NCBI GenBank assembly: GCA_013399695.1
Contig: VXAU01004024.1
Location: 124,001-188,000, forward strand
Length of the DNA stretch: 64,000 nucleotides
DNA from: Formicarius rufipectus
Taxonomy: Eukaryota; Chordata; Aves; Passeriformes; Formicariidae
Direction of reading: 5' to 3'
Position 1 is the first letter of the stretch, and each line of letters begins with the position of its first letter. The notes beneath the pieces are model-generated. The model searched no databases. It was not told where the DNA came from and saw only the letters and a program-made list of their open reading frames with translations. This document shows positions 23,691 through 38,184 of this stretch, piece after piece. A program made the translations under genes and the position numbers.

Positions 23691-26600
23691 CTACCAACGT
23701 TCAGTATAAATTACAGACACTAGTATACATGAGTCTTAAAATTAAGTATAGTCTACTTAATTCTCCTTAATCAAATAAATGGAAAAAGCAAACAATGAAA
23801 GAAGTAAACCTCACAAGTTTGAAATAGAATGCCCCTACTCACACATACTTTGCTTTGTTAGATTTCAGTGGGGTTTTATTAGTGTTTAGACATTTACAGA
23901 TTTATTCTGTTACAAAATAAAGCCTAAAAATTGATAAGAAAAATAAAGAAAGAATGCCACTCTCCTCACCAAATATTTTCAAAAATGAAGAATCTTGAAT
24001 CTGATTTAAGTTAAAAATTTTTCACTAGCTGATCTTGTTAATACAAAGTATGTTTTTTCATCCTGAAATATTCTGTCAGTATTGAGAAGGCACATTGCTG
24101 TTGCTGTTCAGTATGCTTAATTGTTTGTGTCAACAGGAAGACTGTCTTGTTATACACTTCAATGGGCTAAGAATCCGTGATTAAATTTTATATGAGGCAT
24201 TTATGGCACAAAGAGGAGGAAGATCAGGCTGTGTTTACTATCTGCAGTTATTTTTACACAACTCTACATAGATGAGCTGCTGCCAGAAATTAAAGTTACC
24301 TATCTGTTCTATAACTAAGGCACTTTCAGTCTTAATAAATCATGTAGATTTTTATTATTTCCTTTGAAGGAGCTCAACTAGTGTTAGCACTAAGTCAACA
24401 TAAAACTGAATTGATTCTATATCTTAGAGGACATTTTTTAAGGCTTAAACCAATATGATCTTCACTGAAGTCTCCTGTGACTGTAACCCACAGCTTGAGA
24501 AGTACTGTTTTGAGGAAGTATCTATGGTCCTGTCATTTTGAAGGACTTAAAATGCAACAGCACAGGTACAAGGGGTATGGAAGGTGATGAGGTGAATATA
24601 TTTAGTCTAAATCCTTCAAGATATGTAGCATCTTCAAAAACAGAAAAATCTACCACTAACTCATGCCACCCACACAGGCTTAGTTAAAAGTCCAAGAAGG
24701 ACTTTCCTAGTAGCAAATCATTGCCAGAGCATTATCTACATGGCAACACACAATATGATTGTGAACACCACGAAATTTGGGTGGTTTTACATATTTAATA
24801 CATACATATTTAACCATAGGTGATTCAACTTTGTATTCCCAAAACACTGTCATAGATTTCAATGCAAAAGACAGGCAATATTTTGTAATTTCTTGACATC
24901 TGACATATTTGATTTTTTTCAAAATATAAAGTTTGTGTGCAGTAATTAGTCATAACAATTTCAGGCTCTAGCTTCAGCTATGTTATACAACAAATACTTG
25001 TTCTGTCGTACTAGTTACCCAATCCATTGCATATTAAAAATGTTTCATATAATGATTCAAAACTAAGTGCAACATGAAAAGTTAAAAAAAACCCCTCAGA
25101 TAATTCACTAATTAGAAAACATGTAGAGGTTGGTTAGTTTTCAAAACAAACACAGCTTTGCAATTAGTATCAATCAAAAGACTGAAAAGTTATCCTTAGC
25201 CATCAATCACAGATTTTCTTTTGTTATTAAATGTATAAAAGATTGGCATCTAGATCTAAACACAATGAGTCAAATTCAGCTTCAACCTCTCTTGACTGAA
25301 GTGAGATTTGTGTGCTTACATCAAAGGTGAATTTGATCCAAAATACACAAGACACAGCTATGTGTCCAGACAGGCTTAGTATCTTGCAAAATTAATATTC
25401 TTTGTAACCAAATATACAATGTTCTTCCTGCTATATTAAATCTTTCAGGCCTGAGTTACAACATGAATGATTTATACAGTCTTTGTGAAGGCCCTTTCAG
25501 GTAATCTGCTTGGGGTGGGGGGAAAAGCTGTATGCATTTATTATATATAACTGCATCCAGAAATTAATTATATTTTTGTATTTGTGTCAAGGGAGACAAC
25601 TGAAAACTATTTTTAAACCTTAAATGCTTATTTAATGGAGGGGTAGAAGTTTTTTCCCCATGGACTCTGTATGTGTCAAGGCTGTCTTTGTGTTCCATAA
25701 TTGCTGAGCTCTCACTTCCAGAATGTGCAATAAACATATTACCGCACTTTCAACACATTGTGAGAAAGACCCAAAGGAAATAGTGGTGAATCCTGCAAGA
25801 GGACAACTTGAACACCAAGTGTCTTTGACTATTTTTGGAACAGAAATAAACTTTGTTGGCTTAGGGTGATGCAAATAAATGCAAACTTTCTATTGAATCT
25901 GGTTCAGTATTTCAAGTGGCAAAATATTTGGGATGCTTTAGCTCAGAAGTTTTAGTTCAGCTCATTATATATCCATGTTACTCCTATAAACAACACATTC
26001 TAAATCAACTATTGAAGGAGTTTCTGGAAATCACATAAGAATTCTTGAAATTAGGTTTCTTTCTCTTAATATTCTAAAAGCAGCATATAAAACCCAGCCA
26101 TCAACGAAAGAAGTTTAAAAAAAGAAAAAAGGAAAAAAAAAAAAAAAAAAGAAGTCCAAAGCTGTCCTTCTATGGCTGTCCTTTAGAAAGCCACAGACTT
26201 CAAATGTAGTGCAAAACTGTGGAAAATAAATATGTTATAGTAGGTATTCTGCAGCAGATACAGCTAATTCTGCTAGGGAAGAGGAAGAGATTCTTTTCCA
26301 GTTGTACAGGATGGTTTTTATCCTGCTTCTCATTACTCAGTTTTATGTCATGTGTAGGTGTACAGCAGACCCTTGTGCTTTTTGTGCCTAGCTGGTCACA
26401 GGAGCCAAGCTCTAGTAGGCCACCTCACATGTTGGAAAAGGAAGATACCTGAGGTTCTTGTGGAAAGGAAGTAATATAATCTGACCTCATATGGTCACTT
26501 ACCTCTACCTGCAAAATCAGTGGAATCACATTTAGTCCTACCAGATATTTCTGCTCAGCCATGGAAATTTAGATAAATGGGTTAAACTGTCTTACACTGT

Positions 26601-28504
26601 GCATTATGATTAATTCAATAGCACATAAGACTTCAATAGATAACAAGTCTTTCCCACTTCCCTTTATTTTTGTACGTCAGTTTCCTCCACCATACAATAG
26701 TTTAATAAATAAGCCAAGTAAAATAAGCATTTTACTGCAAATGAACTGTAATGCAAATAATTTTCTGAAAAAAAATTGCATTAAAGCAATTACAGGGACA
26801 TGGTCTTCTGCTTTAAGATCAGATCTGAAATCATAACACAAGCATCTTCTACAGGAAAAGTCTACTTTAGCGGCACCTTCAGAGAGTCATGTATAGAAGA
26901 ATTTCAGTAGCACTGCAATTAACTAAGTTCCAGTTTATCATAATTGCCTTATGGCCTCACTGCAGATTCTATAACACCATTCTGCTATTTTTTCAACAAT
27001 CTCACACATTAAAAAAAAATTTGTGTCCCTCTTTGCAGACTGCTCAGAAAATTGGAATTGTTTCATCACAAAACATGAAGTCTTATCACAGGTAGGAGTG
27101 CTGACCTTTTCAGAAAAAAGAAGTAGACTACAATTTAAGCTGAGAAATAATATTAGCAACCTAATGTATGCAGTACCAACTTCAGGCTTGTGAAATAAAT
27201 TTCATGAGCACAAAAACTCATGGTTGCTGCTTTTCTAGCTTCAGTGGAGATTTGAGATACAGTTTACCACCAACAAAATAAAAAATGAAAGTACATACAT
27301 CAGAAAACAGGGGACATATTTTGCAAGCACTTATTTCTCTCACATTCATATTCCTCCTTCTAAATCACAAGATTATTTGAAACAGTCTGCAATAAATGAA
27401 GTAAGTTATTGTAAGACAAGGAAACTGCATTAGAGTTGAAGAAAAATTAGGAAGAAATGGTAAAATAGTAATCTAGCAACTGATAAACTTGATGAAAATA
27501 TGAGATTTTCATTTAAAAAGCTGCAAAATACAATAATTAGTGGATACCATGGAGTGTGCTTCTAGAAAACTTAATTCCATTATGAAAGGTATGTTTTGAT
27601 CAAACAGATGTATAACTAGTCTTGACATTACTGAATTGGTCAGTCTTGCAAAGATAGTTTTACTACTGTGCATGCATCTTTTGTATTTATTTATTTAATT
27701 TATTATCAAAACACAACACCTAAAAAGAAGCATGCAAAATTTGAACAAGTGCCTATTTTAGATGCTTAAGCATTTTACCGAATCAGGGACCTTTTTTGAT
27801 TTTGTGATTTAGAAATGCCTTCAAAAGTACAGGTAACACAAGGAACAAGTCTTAAGCAGCAAAATGTCATTGCAGAAGACCAATTTTAGACACCAAGGGA
27901 CAATCATTAAGTCAAATTAAAATCAAGACCACTGGAAGTCAGTGATTTTATTTTTACTGCTGATTGATTTCTTTTTCATCAACTTCAAGTTTCTTTTTGA
28001 CTTGGTTACATAAAGGAGCATGTGAAAATGGCTTCTTTTTGTATGTCTTAAATGCATAGTTTATCCTTCTCATTAATTCTCCATATCTTCACAGGGTTTT
28101 CCCACACGACACAGATATTAAAAGGTTTCTCACAATATTATATGAACTTCTGCAAAGCAACTGGAAGGGGAGATGTGATGCCAACAATTGTGCAGTCATG
28201 GGTTGAAAAATGCAAATATCTCAATTGTTCTGCTGGACCAGAAATATGAACTTATTTTAATTAGTGCCACTTCTAATTCATTATGGCAGTAAAGAAAAAC
28301 TAAACAGCTTATTTCCCATAGATATTTTCAAAGCCTTAGAAACTGCCATTTGAACCATTCTTTAATTACCTCTAGCACACACTTCAGAAAGCTCTGTGCA
28401 GTCAAAAGTGTTATAGTTTTAGAGTCTTGTGGAGTTTTTCTTTCCCCTACCAACAAACTAGGAGCTAATGGCCCTATCTTTCTCCGTTGCTACTAACAAA
28501 GGGG
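23691..28504. other. Intronic stretch without recognised genes
   Basis: AT-rich sequence with a purine-rich, A-rich run at about 26117-26152. No exon, RNA gene or transposon is recognised. Confidence 0.55.
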
Positions 28505-29100
28505 CAGGTGATGAGTGAAGGTGTTACCTAGCAATGGTAAATCACGGGGGTGTGGTAAGGGAAGGGGGCACTTTTGGTATTCGGCTTGCAGGGCAGGAGG
28601 ACTGCGGGGGAGAAAGGGAGAGAGATGGCTCTAGGAGAAACCTCTGCCCTGTGACTTTGGTCTCCTTCCCTTTTTCTCCCATTTCCAATTCCTGGATTTT
28701 CAGAGTTTCCTGGTGCTTAAGAGAGAGAGAGAGACAGTTGCTAGCAGGGGCTCTGGTGTCAGGTTTCCTGAGAGGGCCAACGGCTGCCGGCCTGGGCGTA
28801 AGGAGCCTCTGCAGCACTGGTGGGATCCTGAGCTCAGAGTAACATCCCTCCTTCAGCCACGGACTAAGAGAGAGTTTTAGTCCATGGAAAAGGATCCCAG
28901 CCCTTTTTCCTCTCTGTGCAACTTCTCCCAAACGACTCCACACCAACATCTCTCCACCCACCCTCAAGGGGCAGCCCAGCACCAGCCAAGGAGCAACATC
29001 ACCACCTGCTGTCCATAAATATTGCTATGGACAATGGGAGCAGAGACTGTGGGGGGTTAGGGGGGGGGATTACCCACAAACGGGTTGTTTAGTTCTGGTT
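28505..29100. other. GC-rich block of unknown nature, possibly a repeat or promoter
   Basis: The block stands out from the AT-rich intron by its GC content, a GA-repeat (about 28721-28735), G-runs (29051-29068) and open frames on both strands (plus 28534-28842, minus 28542-28982, 146 codons). The frames are low in complexity and match no family I know. It sits directly beside the GATA repeat at 29128. The text around 28985-29100 is reminiscent of avian LTR-element internal sequence, but I cannot assign it. An alternative promoter or first exon on either strand is the other reading. Confidence 0.35.
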
Positions 29101-29127
29101 GCTTTGTTTCTCTTGAATAGGTACATG

Positions 29128-29145
29128 GATAGATAGATAGATAGC

Positions 29146-29202
<57 letters not shown>
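29128..29202. repeat. (GATA)n microsatellite, about 19 copies
   Basis: Tandem GATA with one interruption (GCTA near 29144-29147). It shares its unit with the much longer array at 50697-51399. Confidence 0.95.
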
Positions 29203-32200
29203 GATATTGTAGTTAAGAACTGTTATCCTTTCTATTATCACACCTTAATTAAATTTTGTTTTGAATCTATCCCCTTCTTTGGTTTCTAGTCCAACAACTT
29301 TCATAATTTCTTCTAAACTTAGACAAAAAGTCAGAATATTAACTGAATTTTGCTCTAGTCCAGTAACAGTAATTAAGATTCTCATAAAACATACAAACCA
29401 ACTTGTGCAGTATGTTCTGTCAAAGTGAACAGTAAATAACACTGGAGATGGGTTGGAATGCCATTGCTTTTGTTATCCTGGAGTTTTTGGTCTGGAAAAT
29501 GCTGAATGATACCAGTTCTCATTGAAATACGTGGGTGTTGTAGTTCCTTCATGACCTATGGAACTGGTATTTCAGCTCTGATCCGGTACGACACTGCTAA
29601 GCCATCACACAAACAGTCTGTTGGGCTGGAATCTCCCTCCTGAAACAAGTTTTCACCTCCAGTGAAAATTCAGAGGACATTTGGGGAGTTGCTCCAAATG
29701 TCCAAAAACAGAGTTTACTTTCTCATCACATCTTTGGCACAACACACAGGCTTGCAGAAATAAGCATCCTTACTTGAAGTAATCTTTAGCTTTTTCAGAA
29801 AAAATCCTGGAGAAACATTGCTATGAAGCCTAAATCTGAACCAACACCAACTTGCTTCTCGAGTTTGAAAAGGCTCATTTGGCAACAAGTAACAAACCTC
29901 TGTGAAAAACAAGTTTGCTTCAGTTGACCATGACCAAATTTGTTTCCCATTGACCATGTTTCTGCAGTTTAAAGACAGTAGAATAAGCTACCGCTTGATA
30001 TACTCTATAACAATGTAACCTTCTCAAATTAGATGTCTCTGTAATGCACTTTCAGCTACTATTTCCCCCTCATCCTGGTTCTGATTGATCTCTTTCACTA
30101 TAACAACAGATAGTGCTTCATCTTTACCTAGGCAATTTTCAGCATCTTATTTCTTTCCCCTCACTAGTTTTCATTAGGGTAAACTACTTAACTCCTCTTT
30201 TCACTTTTTTCCACACTATATCTGTTCTTCTCTTTTGCTAACTTGTTCTGTCAACCCCTAAGTCGGTAACACAGGCAGCCCACACCTGACTGAACATTGC
30301 CTCCAGTCAGTGGGCCCTGGTCATGCCTTGCATCATTTGCTGGTGGGTTAGCAGGCTTCACTGAATATCTAATAGGCCAGAAGACAAAGCTTTAGCTAAT
30401 GACTGCCATTAGGATGACGGTACCCAAGGAATGCTGAGCAACAACCCAACACGACATTATCCCTAGTGCACAGAGGTTGTCTCTCAGCTTCCCTTCCAGA
30501 TTCCCAACTTTTATATCAACCTCTTTGATCATTCATATTGAAATCATTAGGCCAGAGGTATGTAAATGTGCTGTGATTCTACCAGATGTGATGGGTTATA
30601 AAGAATGAATGTTGCCTGTCAGAGATGCAGCCTCAACTATCAACAACTTCCAACATACTCCATGGAAAACAAGTACATACACAAGCACAGCTGTGCCCGC
30701 CTGGATTGGTAACACATAGAACAGCATTTGCAGTTTGTAATGACAGCTCAGCCAAACCAGCAAAAACAGCAGTGTTCGTGTATGACAGTGATGGAGCTCT
30801 ACTCTGGAAAGGTAGGTATTTACATACAAACATAACTCCATCCCTGCATATATTTGTGTAAAAGGGAACTTCTTTAAAGCAGACTCTTTAAGGTATGATG
30901 TTAATAACAGCAAGTTTTGAACAGTAGATATTTCCTCAGGTAATAAATATAGACCTTGGTAATTTGTGACCTTCAGTTCTCACACAGGAAGGACTCTCAC
31001 CAGTGACTGTGAGATGGTGTCATTAAATCTGAACTTGTATTTTTTGACTAGGCAGCAAAGAGAATCAAACTTGAAGCATATGCAGGAATTGCAGTGTTAC
31101 TCCTACAAAATGCAATAGAAAGTTTATAAGTATGCTGTATTATCAGTGCTTCTTTAACCAACAGGCTTTCCTGTCCTCCTTTGGCTATATTGTAGGTTTT
31201 AACTTTGTACACATGAAAATAAATAGCAAACCTAAAGTCTCTTTAGCCCACCAAAAATCTAAAGGATTGAATGCAACTTGTGCTCTGGTTGTTTCCCTTT
31301 TGTATGCTCTTGGTAAGGGAGCTGTATGTCAAAAAAATTTAAAATCCATGGCTCAAGAGACTTGATGCATAAAAGCTTATGCTCAGCATACCACTCAGAA
31401 GCCAAGATTTATAAACAATCTTCAAATACTCTTACTAGGTCAATCTATTTCTCCTGCATGAAAGAACAGTCTCTTTAGGTAAGGATATTTTTAAATCAGG
31501 TAAATCACTTTCTGAAGAATATCTCTGTGCTCTTCCTGACTAAAATATCAGTTATTCCGAAAACTATTTTCTAGTTTATCTTTAAGCAGACAATGGACAC
31601 ATTTAAAAGTACCCTAAAAGAAATTTAATGTTTAGTACTATTGAGCTGATTTTTTTCCCACAAGTTTTACATAACATTTCTCCTGTCTCTTTTCTCTTTA
31701 AGTTCTATGAAACTTAAGATAAATAATATAATGTGTTGTCTGTTCCATTACAGTGCATAATCCAAATGCTCATAATTGCAAATTAGGTATTTACACTGAC
31801 TATTTAGGTTTGACCTTTTATATTTCTGATAATTTGTCTGCATTTTAATAAGACTTGATGCTCTGATTATTTTCCCTGATACACAGTTTCAGTCTCTCTG
31901 TTTACATAGAAAGAGGAAGAGCTGAAAACTATGTTGGTAGTCAAATTTATTTGATTAAATCATGTAATACTCCTTATGTATCCCAGTTTGCCTTTAATTG
32001 CTACCAGGCTTATAACCTGACAAACACAGGTTTGCCCTGCTTTTCCTGGCACGATAACCCTTTCAATCTGCAGCATTTCACTGTTCCATTATGCAGACAG
32101 AAACTGAACAGTGTATTTCCATGGGAAAATTATCATGATGCAGTTTTCCCACCAGCTTTCACCATGGATGGTAATTTAGGTAGAGTTGGAGGGGTTCATT

Positions 32201-35200
32201 TAGATTAATCCTCCTCAGAAAAAAATCTAGTGTTCACCTCAATCAACTGACTAGAGTAGAAAATAAAAAAATCTCCAAACAAATCTGGGATTTTAAGCAC
32301 CATTATAGTTAGGTTCACTGACAAAGATGAAGGTAAGCACAGGGGAGGGATTAAATAAAAATTAAATAACTTTTATACACACAATAATCACTATGGATTA
32401 TCATAGCTCTGCTTCTCTACTTTGTGGATTACAATATACTGTTCTACACATGAACACACTAGGCACAGTTCTGGCAATACACAGTTAACATTTTGCTAGA
32501 AGAACAGCGATGCTTTCTGATGTGTAGAGGATAGTGGACAATCCACTCCAGCTGATTTTTTCTTCAACCTTTGTATGATGGTGCAGATTCATCTTCATAT
32601 CTACCCAACACAGCTGGGGAGGCAGCACTATATGTGTGAGGGTTTTTATTACACTGCAGGAGAGGACTACTGTGTTAACAAAGATTATCAATTGCAAAAA
32701 AAGCCTTCAAATTCAATAGACATCTGTCACTTGTATTTTAAGTAGAATTTTCACAGGCATGTAGTCCTTGGTCTCTAGAGAGGTATACACAAAGACAGCT
32801 ATTGGGTTGGATGTGACCCAGCAAACATCACACCATGAAGTGCATATACTGCATAAAAAGGAGAGAGACTTGTAAAGCCGTCTTAGATTTGAGATTATCT
32901 TGTAGAACACATTATTTGAAGAAATTAGACTGTAATAAGATAGTGTAACTTGGAAGCTATTTTTTCTATTTACGTTTTTCAAGACTTTTAAATAAGACAT
33001 CTACTAAACAAAAATTGTAGCATCACCATTTGTATAATGTTTTGTTGAATTACTAGCATACTCTATTAGATTACTTCTATCACTCAAAATTGGGAATAAT
33101 GTCCTCAGTACTTCTAGTTTTGATATAATTAGACTGCTATCCCACTGTGCTTGAGGTGAGTTAGTGCCATTCAACAAAAACAGGTGATTAAAGCAACCTC
33201 AAGGTAGCTCTTTTCTCACTGCTACTGTCTCCTAACTCAGCAGGAACTCCCTATCCTACCTGGACTGGTACCTCAAAGCAGCTGGTCTCTATGGCTGTTT
33301 ACCTGCTTTCCCCATGCAGGGACTACCTTGACCTTAGCTCCAGTCTTGATCAATACTGGTCTCTGAGAACTGCATTCAGAAATTTCATCTACAGTCAGAA
33401 GTGTCAGCAGGAAAGGGTTTGGTCCACTCTTTAAACTGACTAAAGGATATACCTTCATTAATCAGATTCTTCTTTGCAGTAGGTTCCTGACCCAAAGAAT
33501 ATAAAAGACTCTGCATGCTCCTTTAACTGCAAAATGCATGTCTTAGTTACTAAGAACCATTTAAGACACTTTTGTTCAACCTTAGCAAGGGCAAAAATCT
33601 TTGCATTTCCAGCAATCCAGACTACTGAAATAACTAGAAGTTTGAGTCTCCTGGAAGTTCAGCATCTTACAACCCCAGGCTGTAATTTCTAACTTGAAAC
33701 TTAGGACTTAATGGTATCAACAACAGACACAAATACTGAATGGGGTTGCTTCTATAATTTTTAAGTCCCACTCCACATAACCTTCTGTGGTTAAGATTCA
33801 TATTTTTCCTCTTTACTGTGACCTACTATTTATCCTATGATAGGAATATACATAGCAAGAACTACAATATAAATGTCATTTTTTACACATAGTAAGTATC
33901 AATTACTGTAAACTCTTTCTCCAACACCAGTTAATTCCCAGAAGTTATCAAAATATATTTGGAGGACATATGTGACATAATATGATGAAAGTGGAGAACT
34001 GTCCTCGAAAACCTTCATAAGTTTTGACTCAAGATTTCATTTAGCAAAGAGATACATAACCTAGAACTGAAGTTACTGAAACAACACTGAGGACATCTTT
34101 AAAGGATATATTAAGCCCCACCCCAACACCCCCTCCAAAAAAAAGAAAAAAAAAGAAAAAGTCCAATGACTTCCTGGAAGAATTTTCTTGTGACAACTTC
34201 ACCATCTGCTTCCAGATTTTTCTCGTCACAGGAATCCTTCCAACAGTTGTGTATCATGGGGACACCTTTGACCAACATTGGCAGGTCTGCAAGCATTTTC
34301 ATTCTTACACATCACCTGCCTTAATTCATCACCAACAAAGTGCCCCTGTTCCTTTCATAATGTGTACAAAGTGGAAACAAATGACTTTTATCAGTCAGAA
34401 GTGTATAAAAGTAGACAAAGAACTGGAAACCAAGGAAAGATTTCTATCACTCAGTCCTTTAGTTTTATGTACCATTTTGGTAGAGAGACCAGAATCTCTG
34501 TGAAGACTAATGATTTTCTGAGAAAATAAAATAAAATTATAAGAGCCATTATTTAAAATGCAGATGAGAAACATATTATCTAGTTTTAAACTGCACTTGT
34601 TTTATGAAATTTTCACTACCTGAAGTGTTATGCAAACACATTACCCATCATCTTCTAAGTATCTACTTTGGTTGCTGTATAAATCCTTCCTCATGGAAAA
34701 AAAACCCAAATTTTTCACTTGATATATCTTTATTTTCTTGATTTTTCCAATTAACAAAGTTTATCATTAGTTGCTATTGAAACAATAACACTTTTATACT
34801 AAGTAAATCTGTAATGTCCTGATTTTTTAGCCAAAAATTAGGAGTAGTTTATGCCTTAATGATTAAGAACGTTCTGAAGACTATGGTCATGGTTATGGAA
34901 AAAAATAAAATCCCACCTTTCTCATTATATATGAAACAATACTACTTTTGTTGCCTAGTCAATGTAATACATTATTTAAAAATAATTTAAAAAAGGCACT
35001 GAAAACTGTATATGAGAATAATTGACTCTTATTTTTTCTCTCCTTCCCTGCCAATGTGCTTATTGAGCTGAAAATGCTTCACATTTTTTCCTTTGCACTT
35101 TCTGTTTGTAGATTCCATTTATATTTACAGAAATAGATAACAGGAAAACATACATATATAATAAATAATAATTTAAGAAAGCATCTAGTAGCTTGGAAGT

Positions 35201-38184
35201 ATTCAGTGGTTTTTTTAATTGGTCTCTAAAATGATAAGAACAACAGTTTAAAAATAGCATTTGAAATTTGGAGTGATAAAAATAAGGTGTTTAATAATAG
35301 CACCTTGTACCATCTACAATATTTTTCCTTTGCCTCTGAAAATGACACAAAAAATATCAGAGATTCTGAAAGAAAAAACTCATGAGTGCTGTTTTATTTT
35401 CATGCACCTCATAGTATCAATTTTCTCAGATGGTAAAAAGCACCCTAGAAACTTTTTCTTTTCAAATATATATCAAATATATATTCTTTAAAATACATAA
35501 TACTCTAGTCATTATCATCATCTGTAATACAGAAAGCAGAGGATGCCCAATGGTTCACTGATATTTGGTTCTACAGATACTATTTCCACTACTTGAAGAG
35601 TAGAAAAAAGTTAAACCTTCCTAGCAATTTTTAGACTATATCAAAATTAAAGAAGTCTTGTCAAGGAAGGAACATACAAGAAGCAGTATCTGTGCCTCTT
35701 CCCACTTACACAATAGTGCCGGGAGCCAGTTTCTCTGTCTGATTTCTTATGTTACACTGAGCAAATGAACTTGTACCCCGCCTTGCATTGGTTCCTTAGT
35801 AAGCTGAGCACCCTATTTCTTGAAAGCCTTACAGACAGGAAGCATCATGTCTAAAGTGTATTCATTTAGTTATGTAATATTAATTGAATTATGAATAATT
35901 TAGATTGTCCTAACTCATGGGACCACTATCTGAAATCAGAATCTAGTTGTTGCAGGCACTTCACACAGAAATACAGGGACTCAGAGCGCAGACTAATCCA
36001 GACTGTGAATACAAACACAAGCAATAGTAGAGAGCAGGAACACAAGTTTGCACTAACATCACCAAAATAAATATCAGACCCCAATGTTCATCTATTTCCA
36101 TTGATGTTGTACTATAAAAATGCTTTCTCACAATCTGATTTCTTTGTTAACAGTCATAGCCTGTTTTGAGCCACAGATCTGCCTCCCAAATCCTCTTAGA
36201 GATACTGGTCTCTCTCAATTTCTTTTGATTGCACCTTGCTTTCTTCTTGACAATCCCTGTATATCTGAAGCTGTTTGTTGTTACAGACATTCACTGCCTT
36301 AAAAAACACACAGTCACATCCATCTACACAGTTTATTTCTAAATGGACCTCATTTATCCTGATCCTTAGCCCTGAATTCCTATTAGCTCAGAAAGCTTGT
36401 GCTGTAAAAGATCTCAAGTTAGACAGAGGCTTGGGGTTACAGTCAGTTTCCAGAGACTTCTAGTATGATACTTGTATATTCTTAATGTTTATGCCTTGGG
36501 CATGCATAAACATTACTAACACACTTTTTTTCATTTGCTATTTTGATAGATCATAACAAAGCAAATGCTCAGCCTACAATAGGAATCCCACTGGTAGCAG
36601 GAAATGTTTCACAGAGATACATTCATCCCACATCATGGGAGACACATCATGAAATGTCCTTGCATGAAATACCATAAATACACACTGGCACTTATGGCTT
36701 TTCTACAATTTGATATTTAAAAACATTTTCCTCAACAATAAGCAATTTGATCATGTAGAAATCTGCTCAAACACTTTGCTAGGAGTGGGTATGTCTTAAG
36801 AAAGAGCCATATAAATACTATACTGTAATTATACATATATAATATATATATAATATATACACCCCATGAAGGGGATATTAAAATCCTTAAAAATCTAAAC
36901 ACATTGCATTTGAATAAAGAGATTAAAATATGCAACATTTGAAATCGCTCCAGATGAAAGTTACCTAATGACCTTAGGATGTACTTTGCCTACCCAAGTT
37001 CTGAGTTTATAGATTGTATTATCCTGAAAAGAACATGTAATCCAGATCATCCTACATCTCACATACCTTGAGCACATCCAGCGCAATTTCTCTGACAGAA
37101 GAAAGCTTTCTATGTGAGCATTACATGGATCCCATCTGCCCTTGCAGCAACAAGCAGAGACTAACATGGGTCAAAGAAATAGGCACTATATGGTTCACTG
37201 ATTGTTTAAGCATCTAGCTATTTTCTATGATCCTAACTAAAACTAACTTCACTTTTCACCTATTAGCTCATTAGCTTTTCACCTGTTACATCTGTCTCCT
37301 GATAAGTAGAATTCACGGCTCTAAATACCTTGTGCTGGAGCAGATTGTCACTGAAGTGTGAAGCCTGAAAAACTTGTTACCTGGATACTTCAATTCAGTG
37401 CTTCCTTCAGTCTTCCTTCTTACCAGGACAAGCCCGGAGCATTTTTTCTCAATGGTCAGAAATTCATCTCCGTTCATATACCATTTCCATGTAATACTAA
37501 ATCAACACTCTCAAGTTCATCAGAGATGTTAACAAACATTATATACATAGCAGAGTCTGATCAGGTACTCGTGAATACTTATTTTTGGCTAACACAGGTG
37601 TTTTACATTGCCCTCAGGCATATTCTTTCCACATTTGGTATATATGGCATAAGGATTCTTTGTTTAAGTAATATGAATTGTGTCTGACATGTGTAATGCA
37701 AACTAAAATTCATTGCTCTTCATCTGCTGAATCAATTTTTAGGCAGCAGCAATCTACACACAAACCTTGAAATGCAAAAAAAGAAAATTAACAGACCAAA
37801 AGGAGGGAAGGGTCAAAAGTATTCTTCAAAAAAAGGAAATGATAAATAGTCATAGCTATCATCTTCCATATGATACTTGAAAAAATTTAGGGAGATAAGA
37901 CCTTTATGGATAATGCTATAAAATATGATAAAGAAAACATTCGGCATCTTCAAAAACATCAGTAGCTTCTGAATCCAAACATGATAGAAAGACTTTTCCT
38001 GTATGTTGGACTAAAATGTTTCAAAAAAATCTTGTCTCTGACAAAAAATGGTGCCATTTATGCATCTGAAAATGTGGAGTCCACAACTTGGAAGTGGAAA
38101 ATTGGAGTTTCTGAGGATGGAGAAAAGGGGTGGTTCAAAGCCCAACTGGGTAAACACAGCGATCAATACAGTTTCACAACTTCA
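29203..38184. other. Intronic stretch without recognised genes
   Basis: AT-rich sequence. Notable points are an imperfect hairpin at 30278-30315, a G/A-tract at about 34118-34160 and an alternating TA segment at about 36835-36860. The stretch at 31970-32200 is less AT-rich and could be a conserved noncoding element. No gene is recognised. Confidence 0.5.

Noticed and set aside
28542..28982. 146-codon minus-strand open frame in the GC-rich block
   Set aside because: An overlapping long frame exists on the other strand, the composition is low-complexity and no domain is recognised. GC-rich sequence has few stops by chance.
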